Source: an uncultured Eubacteriales bacterium
GTDB lineage: Bacteria > Bacillota > Clostridia > Christensenellales > CAG-138
Length of the DNA stretch: 45,449 bases
Direction: 5' to 3'
Assembly (NCBI GenBank): GCA_900544555.1
Contig: UQWD01000017.1
Span: forward strand, 1-45,449
Positions 17,274 to 25,858 of this stretch are shown here, piece after piece. The position numbers were made by a program, and so were the translations under genes. The notes below the pieces were generated by a model. It was not told the DNA's origin and searched no databases. It was given only the letters and a program-made list of their open reading frames with translations. Position 1 is the first letter of the stretch. Each line of letters starts with the position of its first letter.

Positions 17274-17285
17274 AGAGGGTAATTA

Positions 17286-17474
17286 ATGAAGGAATACTTT
17301 TTAAATGAAATTGAAGCCTTAGATAGCAGCATTAAGGCCGAAGATTATTTGCGTAATATGCCGCAGGTTCGTTCCTCCAGTATGGCTGAGGACGACAGCC
17401 GGTTTGGGAATGATTTTTCAAAGCCGTTGTCACCTGATGGCGCCGTACAAACGTATATTAAACGCTGTCCATAA
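17286..17474 (+). CDS. Orphan 62-residue protein, unknown function
   Basis: Not recognised. The peptide has an acidic, helix-prone N-terminal half, a Ser-rich middle and a C-terminus ending KRCP, its only cysteine. It has no signal peptide and no membrane segment. The case for a real gene is the surrounding sequence. A near-consensus promoter lies 112 bases upstream, AGGAGAGGG sits six bases before the ATG, and a strong terminator begins 18 bases after the stop. It is convergent with the SIR2 gene. A peptide precursor, a small regulator or an accessory of the neighbouring operon are all possible. Confidence 0.6.
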   Translation: MKEYFLNEIEALDSSIKAEDYLRNMPQVRSSSMAEDDSRFGNDFSKPLSPDGAVQTYIKRCP

Positions 17475-17492
17475 CTAAGCATATTCATACCG

Positions 17493-17515
17493 CCCAAGCG
17501 CTGCTTGGGTTTTTT
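17493..17515 (+). terminator. Intrinsic terminator of the orphan gene
   Basis: Perfect stem CCCAAGC/GCTTGGG with a three-base loop and six T. It works rightward only. It lies between the orphan ORF and the end of the convergent SIR2 gene, keeping rightward transcription out of that gene. Confidence 0.9.
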
Positions 17516-17519
17516 GTTT

Positions 17520-18680
17520 CTAAACTGCAGCGGCCATTTCCCTCAAGCGCCTGATGACCCGTTTAACGTGAACGGCTGCGTCATAAACCCAAATCACATG
17601 GATTCCGAACTGATCGTAAAGGTAACTTTCGTAGATATTTAACATTGTCGCGGCGGTGATTTGCTTTTCCCTCGTCAGCTTCTCTTGTGAGCATACGGCT
17701 CCTTTTCCAAGCTCCTCTGCCCCCATAAAAAAATCGTTCGCCTGCATTAAAGCGAATCGGGGCTTAAAGCTCCCTTTACAGCTTTTTATCGAACATAAAC
17801 GGCGAAAATTACGATCCTCGCAGGAAAATCCTATTATGAGCGTTGGCTTTTCCCTGAAAAGCTGTACTTGCCTATGGTTTCCCCAGAGGAATGCGTCGGT
17901 TTCCATCTCTCGATAGCTCTCGTCGTTAAGCACAATCGGGCCGCACTCTATATCAGGATTCACCACCGGAGTTATACCATGTACATGATATATATATACC
18001 GTACTTAATGCCGGGTTGTTAAAGCTTTTAATCACCTTTCCGTTAGTGAGCATTACAATATTAAGCTTACGATTGTATCTTGTGTTTTGAAGCGCGCCTT
18101 CAAGCAGGTCGTCATAATTATAAGTAATTATATCACGAATCATTGGCTCGGTTTTATCTTGAGGGCAAATCAACTCAGCCAGCTCAAAAAGCGTTTTATT
18201 ACCGTTTTTCTCCTTATCCCCTAATATTACGTCGTTATGAGCGCATTGAGCTATTTTTTCGCTATAACGTTCTTTAAATATCGCCTGTACGAGCCGTGCG
18301 CATAAAGCCTGCGTGTTATCCTCCTCGCTCTGGTCCGGCGTGGACGGTTTAATATATTGCGCTATTTCGATAAGCTCCTTATTTTTAATAAACGGCAATA
18401 TATCCGATTTGCTTAAATCAGCTCGGATCAGTTCATCCCTTAATTCTTTAACATCATTCTCAAAGTAGCCGAGGCGGTGAACCAAGTACCGCCTGTACAT
18501 CTCCTCAACAAGGCCGCGCCAATCGGGTATGCCGGACTGCCTGGATATACCCGAGCCTATCAAAAGCGCCATCATATTATCTTTATATACGTTGGCGATG
18601 ATTTTTAAATAAAATTCATTCTTGGATATAAATCCAGCCGGCAGCCTTTCCCCATAAACCGCATTTAAATCGTTATCCAT
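17520..18680 (-). CDS. SIR2-domain protein, probable NAD+-hydrolysing effector
   Basis: A 386-residue protein with a SIR2-like domain. Visible motifs are GSGIS (42-46) with the following SGIPDWRGLV, N188 and D190 in TYNYDDLLE, H234 in YHVHG, VLNDESY near 250-256, and GFSCEDRNFRR near 284-294. N188 and H234 match the Asn and His needed for NAD+ cleavage in bacterial defence SIR2 proteins. There is no zinc-binding Cys4 module as in deacetylase sirtuins. I start at 18680, which has a GGGGGG-rich ribosome-binding site. That places the start 10 bases after the HEXXH gene's stop, so the two are coupled. Defence by NAD+ depletion is inferred from the family. Confidence 0.85.
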   Translation of the reverse strand: MDNDLNAVYGERLPAGFISKNEFYLKIIANVYKDNMMALLIGSGISRQSGIPDWRGLVEEMYRRYLVHRLGYFENDVKELRDELIRADLSKSDILPFIKNKELIEIAQYIKPSTPDQSEEDNTQALCARLVQAIFKERYSEKIAQCAHNDVILGDKEKNGNKTLFELAELICPQDKTEPMIRDIITYNYDDLLEGALQNTRYNRKLNIVMLTNGKVIKSFNNPALSTVYIYHVHGITPVVNPDIECGPIVLNDESYREMETDAFLWGNHRQVQLFREKPTLIIGFSCEDRNFRRLCSIKSCKGSFKPRFALMQANDFFMGAEELGKGAVCSQEKLTREKQITAATMLNIYESYLYDQFGIHVIWVYDAAVHVKRVIRRLREMAAAV

Positions 18681-18690
18681 ACCGCCCCCC

Positions 18691-21687
18691 CTAGTCCGCC
18701 AGATAATAGAGTGAATTCCATAAATAAAAGATATTCTCGTACTCATGGCGCTTGACGCTCTGGTATAAATCCGCTAATACAACATCGGAGCTGAAACGAA
18801 TACCGCTTAATTGTTCTATGCAAGCCTGTGTGTATTCGCACAAGGGCGGCAATATGGTGTTATCAAAGCCTAGATGCTTCGCCCTTTCGTTCGGCTTATT
18901 ATAACATATTTCCGTAATCCATCGGTAGCTATCTCGCTCGCCGTTCTTGGCGTATTCATCAAAAAACGATTCTGCCTCTTCCCATCCACTAATGTTGAAA
19001 TATTGGGAAAGGATGGCGCATATCCGCAGTGACGCGCCCAGGCTGTTACGTATTCTCTTAATTGTATTAACGCCAAAGCTGTCCATATACTTACTCGCGC
19101 CCCGGTGCTTATCAGCCGCGCTCGCGCCCGCCTCTGGCGGATGAATTCCCAAAGCCGCCAGCATAAATACATCGGGATATACCTCTTTAAACGCCGTAAA
19201 TGCGCTTGCCGTCGTATTTTTGAGCGTTTGATTCCCACACATATTCTCAATCGCATTATTCCGGTATATGCTTACAAGCCGAGCGCCATACGATTCATTG
19301 AGCCTTTGCTCCAAATCGATAAAGCTGAAACTGAGGTTCTCATCGCCGATGATCTTGCGGAACCTTTTCATAATCTTTTTATACGCTTCCGACTCAAAAA
19401 ACGCGACCTTATTTAAATCCAACCCGCTTCCGCTCCCGGGAGCCGCGTCTTTATTATTCGCGGACGTACGGCCGTCTATATACCTGTTGAGCCAGCTTGC
19501 AGTATCATGTCCGAAGCTCCCGCGATGTTCCCCCCTGATAAGCCCATAATGCATCTGCTCAACCATCGGCGGAAGGTTTGTGGCCATATGGTTAAAATAA
19601 TAATCATCGCCCTCAAATACCCTTAGAAAACTATTGTTCAATTCACCAGCCGCCAGCTCAATTATTTTATTAACCGCTGTGCACGCTTCGTCTCGGCATA
19701 CGCGGTCCATATCCCCCATTCCCCGTTTTAGCGGAGCGCTTGACAGCATTTGTGTTACAGTCGAGCGATAGTAAACGTTTACGCCGCTCATCGTTTCATC
19801 AACAACCGAAAAACGGAAAGGCAAATCAAGCTTATCAAACAGATCCCCGTCCGGGTCGTGCGTAACCCGGAATAATTTGGGTACCAAAAAAGCGGTGATA
19901 TAACGCGCCGCGGCTTTAATCATAAGCTCCTTTCTTTTTTCACGCGGCTTCTCCTCGATCATATGCCCAACCTCATGCAGGATTAGCGGAACCAGCATAT
20001 AAGGCTTATTTAAAAAAACAATTGGCAGAGGTAAAACGTATAAGCTGAATTTACTGTTTATATTTGAGAAAAGCAGCTCATTTTGCATAATATCCCCCTG
20101 CGATATTGACGTAAGGACCTCTATTTTTTTATGCGTCATATTTTTTGTTTTTAACTCTTTTAATAGCTGCTTAATACACACATAATAGCCAATTAGATAT
20201 TTAGAATACCCGTTAAGCTCATTTGATCGAAAGTCCTGCGTTTCCGCAAAATTCGATGTGGAAAGCGCAAGGCAAGATAAAAGCATATACATGTTCTCGA
20301 TAAACAGCCGAAGCGATTTTATATTGATCAATTCAAAAACAGGCGCGCTTAAATCCATGAGATCCGTCTCCGTGCTTTTTCTTATCAGCAACATCTGCGT
20401 ATACAGCAGTAGATAAAGGTTCTCAAACACGGGCCTTAGCATCACGCCCACTCCCGGTGCATAATGCGAGGCCTGCAAATGCTCGCAGTAACGGTACATT
20501 TCATCGATAATTTTCGCAGTTCTCTCTATTGCGCCGTCGCCATTCTCATTTCCGCTTATCAGTTCGGTTATCTTTGCCGCCAAATCCGAAAACAGGCGGT
20601 TTGATGGCAAAGCCCGGTTTTTACCCGAATTCGCTCCATTGCACGTTTTAGAATGTTCCGGGTTATGATTACAACGTTCGCCGCTCCCGCCGGCTTTTGT
20701 CAGCAGCATCAACTCCGCTCCCGCAATATGATCCGTAGCACCACAATAATCCAATACCAGTTTTAAAAACTTCCTAAATTCGTTTTTGCTGGCCGGCGCT
20801 GAAAGATACACGTAATCGGAATTGCCGAGCGTACAAAAAGGCCCCTGGCCGTCAAGCGGCAGATGATGCATGGTATCCGCCCTGTTAAGAACATATGTCT
20901 GATAAAGGAATATATGGCGGTTGTTATCAATATCATAGTCTGAGATGGTTTCAAACAGCATGTCAAAGCCGTGGTCGTCTTTTATGCAATTACCCTTATA
21001 ATGCGTTAAAACCCCGCAAACGGAGTAGCTTGAAACGTTACAGAACAGTTTTCCGCATCCGCCGACGGGCTCTTGCGTGTTAAAGCATTCCTCCCTGTAC
21101 CGATTTTCATGCATAAAGTGCTCGATCACATCCGTGATATAGGTTATGCTGTTGGAATTGATGGCGATAACAATATCGATCTGATTCATGCAGCAATAAG
21201 GATAAAACCTTATACTGGGGCTAGAATGCATAGCGCTCGGCGGATTATCATAATATAAACTGTCATAGGTTGTTTTTGCGCGCTTTATCGCGTTTTCCAC
21301 CTCGTCGCAAACCTCCTGTAGAAGGCCGCGCGATTCTCTTTGCTGAACGCGGTTTTTGCAAAAAGGAAGTATCTGCACCATAATAATGGCGCAATATGGC
21401 AACCTATCCTCTTTACTGCAGTTAAGGAAACCGCTTAAATCCGGCTTATCCAACATGTGCCGCCCCATCAAGCCATCATAGGTGAAAAGATGCAGAACAT
21501 CGTTTTCAAAATAGTTCAAAATATCGTCTTCCAACACTCCGAACTTAATTCCGTCAAAATAACCAAACGCCGCAACATCCAATTTTTCAATAACGGCCGA
21601 GCTAACGGGCGTATGCTGTTTAAGCAGATGAATATCCGCAATTACAAGATCGTTTGTGTTCAATTCACTATTCTTACAGCCGCCCAT
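18691..21687 (-). CDS. Large HEXXH-motif protein, unknown, paired with SIR2
   Basis: A 998-residue protein I do not recognise as a whole. HEVGH (571-575) is preceded by a hydrophobic strand-like LVPLIL, as in zinc metallopeptidases. E835 in KEVYPDVFMLAALG is a plausible third zinc ligand. The N-terminal 330 residues look like one or two alpha/beta domains. A Cys/His/Gly-rich low-complexity stretch (about 333-356) and helical segments then lead to the peptidase region; the last 150 residues are helical. No signal peptide or clear membrane helix. The ATG at 21687 has GGAGAG upstream. A perfect TTGACA (reverse strand, 21786-21791) is a possible -35, with a poor -10. AT-richer than the flanking gyrA/cca. 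Confidence 0.8.
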   Translation of the reverse strand: MGGCKNSELNTNDLVIADIHLLKQHTPVSSAVIEKLDVAAFGYFDGIKFGVLEDDILNYFENDVLHLFTYDGLMGRHMLDKPDLSGFLNCSKEDRLPYCAIIMVQILPFCKNRVQQRESRGLLQEVCDEVENAIKRAKTTYDSLYYDNPPSAMHSSPSIRFYPYCCMNQIDIVIAINSNSITYITDVIEHFMHENRYREECFNTQEPVGGCGKLFCNVSSYSVCGVLTHYKGNCIKDDHGFDMLFETISDYDIDNNRHIFLYQTYVLNRADTMHHLPLDGQGPFCTLGNSDYVYLSAPASKNEFRKFLKLVLDYCGATDHIAGAELMLLTKAGGSGERCNHNPEHSKTCNGANSGKNRALPSNRLFSDLAAKITELISGNENGDGAIERTAKIIDEMYRYCEHLQASHYAPGVGVMLRPVFENLYLLLYTQMLLIRKSTETDLMDLSAPVFELINIKSLRLFIENMYMLLSCLALSTSNFAETQDFRSNELNGYSKYLIGYYVCIKQLLKELKTKNMTHKKIEVLTSISQGDIMQNELLFSNINSKFSLYVLPLPIVFLNKPYMLVPLILHEVGHMIEEKPREKRKELMIKAAARYITAFLVPKLFRVTHDPDGDLFDKLDLPFRFSVVDETMSGVNVYYRSTVTQMLSSAPLKRGMGDMDRVCRDEACTAVNKIIELAAGELNNSFLRVFEGDDYYFNHMATNLPPMVEQMHYGLIRGEHRGSFGHDTASWLNRYIDGRTSANNKDAAPGSGSGLDLNKVAFFESEAYKKIMKRFRKIIGDENLSFSFIDLEQRLNESYGARLVSIYRNNAIENMCGNQTLKNTTASAFTAFKEVYPDVFMLAALGIHPPEAGASAADKHRGASKYMDSFGVNTIKRIRNSLGASLRICAILSQYFNISGWEEAESFFDEYAKNGERDSYRWITEICYNKPNERAKHLGFDNTILPPLCEYTQACIEQLSGIRFSSDVVLADLYQSVKRHEYENIFYLWNSLYYLAD

Positions 21688-21937
21688 ATACTCTCCTGCT
21701 CCATATATCTCAACAGGTATTATATCATATGGCTGCCAAACCTCCAATATATACCATTAGCCAGTAATCGCATGCGACATTATTGTGTCAATTCCTGTAA
21801 ATTTCATCTTTTTAGGTAATAAACCTTATAGAGCGCTATACAAAATTTGCTGTTGAGTTAAAGACAATCTAAGCATGGCGGTTTCCATATTTATGCGCTT
21901 CGCTTTAAACTGAAGTGGAATTTAAAATGATTAAAAT

Positions 21938-23338
21938 CTATCGTTTTGGCCTCATGCCCTTGGCCACAAACTCAAGCCTGTCCGGCCTGTTATCCTTGGG
22001 AATCCTTGCGCAATGGGCGAGCAGCCGCCTTTTAATTTCGCCGATTTCAGGGCTTGCGGGCATATCAAGCCAGCGCATAACGTCCTCGCCCGAGCATTTT
22101 AACTCGGCCAGGGAAAACGGCGCGCCCTCCCTTTTCATCGTTTCAAGAAGCTTTAGCCACCGCATAGCGCTTTCGTCCGCCCGCTTCTTAACTCCAGAGC
22201 CGGTTACGTCCGCCTGCCGGAAGCGCGCCAGCCAAACGCTCCTCTCATAGCCAAGCTTAGCAAAGTGAGCGCGCAAAGTGGTTTCCTTGGCGGTATTTTT
22301 AAGATCGTACATGTGGTTTTGTATGATAAATAGCGCTTCCTCCTGTATCCGGCGCGGATATTTCAGCCGCAGGAATATTTCCCGGGCAATAACGACGCCA
22401 ATATCGTCATGCCCGTACATTTTTCCGCTCCTCTTGAGCGCAATGGGCTTGCCTACGTCGTGAAACAGCCCGGCAAGGCGCATAAACAGCCGCCCAGGCG
22501 CCGCAGCGGCAGTATGGTAGAGATGCTGTAATACATCATAGCGGTGGTAGGGGGTATTCTGTTCAACGCCCCGGCATACTTCAAGCTCGGGAAATAAAAC
22601 CGTAACAGCGCCAACCTCATCAAGCATATTGAGCCCGGTCAAAACGGGTTCAAAGCTCTCACCCCTATTCGGATAGCGCATGTCGCTCAACAGTATCTTA
22701 TCAAACTCATCCCTTATCCGCTCCGCGCTGATATCGCGCAAAAGCCCAACATGCTCCCTGGCGGCATTGAAGGTACCTTCCTCCACATCAAACCCGAGCT
22801 GGCACGCAAAGCGCGCCATCCTCATTATCCTCAGCCCGTCGTCGCGCAAAATTACGGACGGATCGCTGGAGGTTGCGCGTATCAGGCGCTTCTCAATGTC
22901 CTTCATACCCCCGGTTGGGTCGATAACGTCGCCGGATTCAATATCGCGGTAAATGGCGTTCACCGTAAAATCCCGCCTGAAGGCGTCCTGCGCCAGGTCG
23001 TCGGTAAAGCGTACGGCCTGCGGCCTGTGCGCCCCGCCGCCGCCGTAAACGTCAGAGCGGAATGTCGTATGCTCCACGCTCAACTTGCGTTCCTCATCCT
23101 GTATATGAATCTCTACCGTGCCGAAGTCAATCCCTTTGGGTACGTTTTTAATCCCTTCCCTCTCGCACAAACGAATCACATCCTCCGGCGTCATCGCGCT
23201 GGTTACATCAATATCGCTTACGGGAAGCCCTAAAAGCGGGTTGCGCGTCATTCCGCCAACAGCGTACAGGCAAAATCCCGCCTTCTTAAAAAGGCGGGAT
23301 AATTCAAATAATTCATTCGGAATCGAATAAGAATTCAT
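21938..23338 (-). CDS. cca: CCA-adding tRNA nucleotidyltransferase with HD domain
   Basis: Adds or repairs the 3'-CCA end of tRNAs. The class II nucleotidyltransferase head has GG near residue 28, followed by the metal-binding DID within SDIDVTSA; RRDFTVNA and the DDGLRIMRMARFACQLGF segment are the expected family motifs. An HD phosphohydrolase domain (LFHDVGKP) follows near 250. The 466-residue length is usual for Firmicutes. The head reads GGMTRN rather than the common GGxVRD. AGGGGA precedes the ATG. It is the last gene of the leftward dnaA-to-gyrA run, 27 bases after gyrA. A poly(A) polymerase role is the main alternative. Confidence 0.9.
   Translation of the reverse strand: MNSYSIPNELFELSRLFKKAGFCLYAVGGMTRNPLLGLPVSDIDVTSAMTPEDVIRLCEREGIKNVPKGIDFGTVEIHIQDEERKLSVEHTTFRSDVYGGGGAHRPQAVRFTDDLAQDAFRRDFTVNAIYRDIESGDVIDPTGGMKDIEKRLIRATSSDPSVILRDDGLRIMRMARFACQLGFDVEEGTFNAAREHVGLLRDISAERIRDEFDKILLSDMRYPNRGESFEPVLTGLNMLDEVGAVTVLFPELEVCRGVEQNTPYHRYDVLQHLYHTAAAAPGRLFMRLAGLFHDVGKPIALKRSGKMYGHDDIGVVIAREIFLRLKYPRRIQEEALFIIQNHMYDLKNTAKETTLRAHFAKLGYERSVWLARFRQADVTGSGVKKRADESAMRWLKLLETMKREGAPFSLAELKCSGEDVMRWLDMPASPEIGEIKRRLLAHCARIPKDNRPDRLEFVAKGMRPKR
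23275..23300 (-). promoter_or_regulatory. Perfect hairpin inside the start of cca
   Basis: Ten-base arms ATCCCGCCTT and AAGGCGGGAT around six bases, followed in the leftward transcript by TTTTG. It lies about 40 bases into cca, so it could be an attenuator or partial terminator after gyrA. It may also be chance within coding sequence. Confidence 0.35.
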
Positions 23339-23365
23339 ATCGTTCCCCTAAAAAGTTTTTCCCCG

Positions 23366-25831
23366 CTAGCTTTCCCCTTCCTGCGCCTCCTCATTCTCAG
23401 CGAGGTTGGGTTCCATCAGCGCCACGCTCGTGATGCGCGTACCCTCGTCAACGCGCATAAGCCTTACGCCCTGCGTATTGCGCGAGATGACGTTCACCTG
23501 AGAGAGGTTCATGCGCATAACCGTGCCGTCGTCCCTTATCAGCATTATGTCCTCTTGCCCAGTCACCATCTTCTGGCAGCACAGGGCGCCCGTTTTATTG
23601 TTAACCTTGTTGGCGATTATGCCTTTTCCTCCCCTTCTCTGCAAACGGTACTCCTCCTCAGCAGTCCGCTTACCCATACCGTTTTCCGTTACGGAAAGCA
23701 CCGTCGCGCCGGGGATAACCTTTTCAACGTCCACAACATGATCGCCCTCATCCAGCTCGATGCTGCGCACGCCCGTAGCCGTACGCCCCATAGGCCGCAC
23801 GTCGCTTTCATGGAACCGTATGCACATGCCGTTTCTCGTACCAACAAGAAATTCATCCTCGCCGCTGGAGAGCATTACGCCTATCAGCTCGTCTCCTTCG
23901 CGCAGATTTAATGCGATGATTCCCCCGCGCCTGATATTATCAAAATCGGAAACAGGCGTTTTCTTTATAACGCCGTTACGCGTCGCAAGCACAAGGTACT
24001 TGCTCTTATCGCCGCTTATAAGCGGAAGCATGGCGGTAACCTTTTCTCCCCCCGCAAGCTGAAGCAGGTTAACAATCGCTGTGCCTTTCGCGGCCCTGCC
24101 CGCCTCGGGTATAGCGTAGCATTTGAGCTTAAACGCGCGCCCCATATTGGTAAAGAACATCACGGGCGTATGCGTTGAGGAAGCGAATATCCTTTCAACA
24201 AAATCCTCTTCCCTGGTGGACTGCGCCATAACGCCAAGGCCGCCGCGCCTCTGCGCACGGTAAGTATCCGAAGCTACGCGCTTAATATACCCAAAGCGGG
24301 TAAGCGTAACTATCATTTCCTCTTCCTGTATAATATCGTCCAGATCGATTTCATCCACTACCTGGGTTATTTGAGTCCTGCGCGGATCCGCATATTTACG
24401 CCTTATCTCCAAAACCTCCTCGCGCAGTATGAAAAGCAGCTTGTCTTCATCCGCGAGTATGCCTTGAAGGTACTCGACGGTCCCCTTGAGATCAGCGTGC
24501 TCTTTGATTATTTTATCCCGTTCAAGGCCCGTAAGCCGCTGTAGCCGCATATCCAGTATGGCCTGAGCCTGCTTTTCGGACAGGCCGAATCGCTCCATCA
24601 GCCTCAGGCGCGCTATCGGGGCGGATTCGGAGTGCTTAATGATTTCCACAACCTCGTCGATATTGTCCAGCGCAATAATCAGGCCCTCTAGGATATGCAT
24701 CCTTTCAAGCGCTTTATCAAGGTCATATTTCGTCCGGCGCGTAACCACCTGCTTTTGGAACTGCAGATAATAGTAAAGCATCTCCCTCAGATTGAGTACC
24801 TTGGGTTCCCCGTCAACGAGGGCGAGCATGATTACCCCAAACGTATCCTGCATGGCGGTATGCTTGTAAAGCTGATTCAGCACGACATTCGCATTAACAT
24901 CCTTCTTAAGTTCGATCACAATGCGCATACCGTTGCGATCCGTTTCATCCCTAAGGTCCGAGATGCCCTCAATTCGCTTTTCGTGCACCAGTTCGGCTAT
25001 TTTCTCTACAAGGCGCGCTTTATTCACCTGATAGGGTATTTCCGTTACGATAATACGCGCTTTATTGGGTTGGTGCTGCTCAATATCCGCCTTCGCCCTC
25101 ACAACAATGCGGCCCCGTCCGGTTCGGTAAGCCTGACGCACGCCGGCAGTACCCATAATAATCCCGCCCGTGGGGAAATCAGGAGCGGGCACGTGGCACA
25201 TCAGCTCCTCGACCGTGATATCCGGGTTATCGATCATCGCGACATACGCGTCAATCGTTTCGCCCATGTTATGCGGGGGGATATTCGTCGCCATGCCCAC
25301 GGCTATGCCGCCGGACCCGTTTACCAGCAGATTCGGATACCTTGAGGGAAGGACGGAAGGCTGTATCAGCGTTTCATCAAAGTTCGGAACGAAATCCACC
25401 GTGTTCTTATCAATATCCGCCATCATGGCCGTTGAAAGGCGGCTCATCTTCGCCTCCGTATAGCGCATCGCCGCGGCGGAATCTCCGTCGATACTGCCGA
25501 AGTTCCCATGCCCTTCAACCAGCGGATAACGGGTATTGAAATCCTGCGCAAGCCGGACTAAAGCATCGTAAACGGATGAATCGCCATGCGGGTGGAACTT
25601 GCCCAGCACGTCCCCCACTATGCGAGCGCATTTGCGGAACGGTTTTTCGGGCTGAAGCCCAAGCTCATCCATCGCGTACATAATGCGCCTGTGAACAGGC
25701 TTTAATCCATCCCTTACATCCGGCAGCGCGCGGTTGATAATAACCGCCATCGCGTAGGATATAAAAGATTTTTTCATCTCCTTCTCAAGATCAAGGGGCA
25801 GTATGCGAGTCTGGTCGTTAATATCGCTCAT
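23366..25831 (-). CDS. gyrA: DNA gyrase subunit A
   Basis: Breakage-reunion subunit of gyrase, which introduces negative supercoils. The active-site tyrosine is Y124 in AAMRYTEA. The quinolone-determining segment HPHGDSSVYDALVR has Ser85 and Asp89 at the positions equivalent to E. coli S83 and D87, so the wild-type pattern is kept. The C-terminal beta-pinwheel includes the GyrA-box QRRGGKG, showing gyrase rather than topoisomerase IV. The 821-residue length is normal. GAGGTT lies a little far (about 11 bases) from the ATG. It follows gyrB by 27 bases. Confidence 0.98.
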   Translation of the reverse strand: MSDINDQTRILPLDLEKEMKKSFISYAMAVIINRALPDVRDGLKPVHRRIMYAMDELGLQPEKPFRKCARIVGDVLGKFHPHGDSSVYDALVRLAQDFNTRYPLVEGHGNFGSIDGDSAAAMRYTEAKMSRLSTAMMADIDKNTVDFVPNFDETLIQPSVLPSRYPNLLVNGSGGIAVGMATNIPPHNMGETIDAYVAMIDNPDITVEELMCHVPAPDFPTGGIIMGTAGVRQAYRTGRGRIVVRAKADIEQHQPNKARIIVTEIPYQVNKARLVEKIAELVHEKRIEGISDLRDETDRNGMRIVIELKKDVNANVVLNQLYKHTAMQDTFGVIMLALVDGEPKVLNLREMLYYYLQFQKQVVTRRTKYDLDKALERMHILEGLIIALDNIDEVVEIIKHSESAPIARLRLMERFGLSEKQAQAILDMRLQRLTGLERDKIIKEHADLKGTVEYLQGILADEDKLLFILREEVLEIRRKYADPRRTQITQVVDEIDLDDIIQEEEMIVTLTRFGYIKRVASDTYRAQRRGGLGVMAQSTREEDFVERIFASSTHTPVMFFTNMGRAFKLKCYAIPEAGRAAKGTAIVNLLQLAGGEKVTAMLPLISGDKSKYLVLATRNGVIKKTPVSDFDNIRRGGIIALNLREGDELIGVMLSSGEDEFLVGTRNGMCIRFHESDVRPMGRTATGVRSIELDEGDHVVDVEKVIPGATVLSVTENGMGKRTAEEEYRLQRRGGKGIIANKVNNKTGALCCQKMVTGQEDIMLIRDDGTVMRMNLSQVNVISRNTQGVRLMRVDEGTRITSVALMEPNLAENEEAQEGES

Positions 25832-25858
25832 TTTGCATTCAACCTCATCTGTCTTTCA

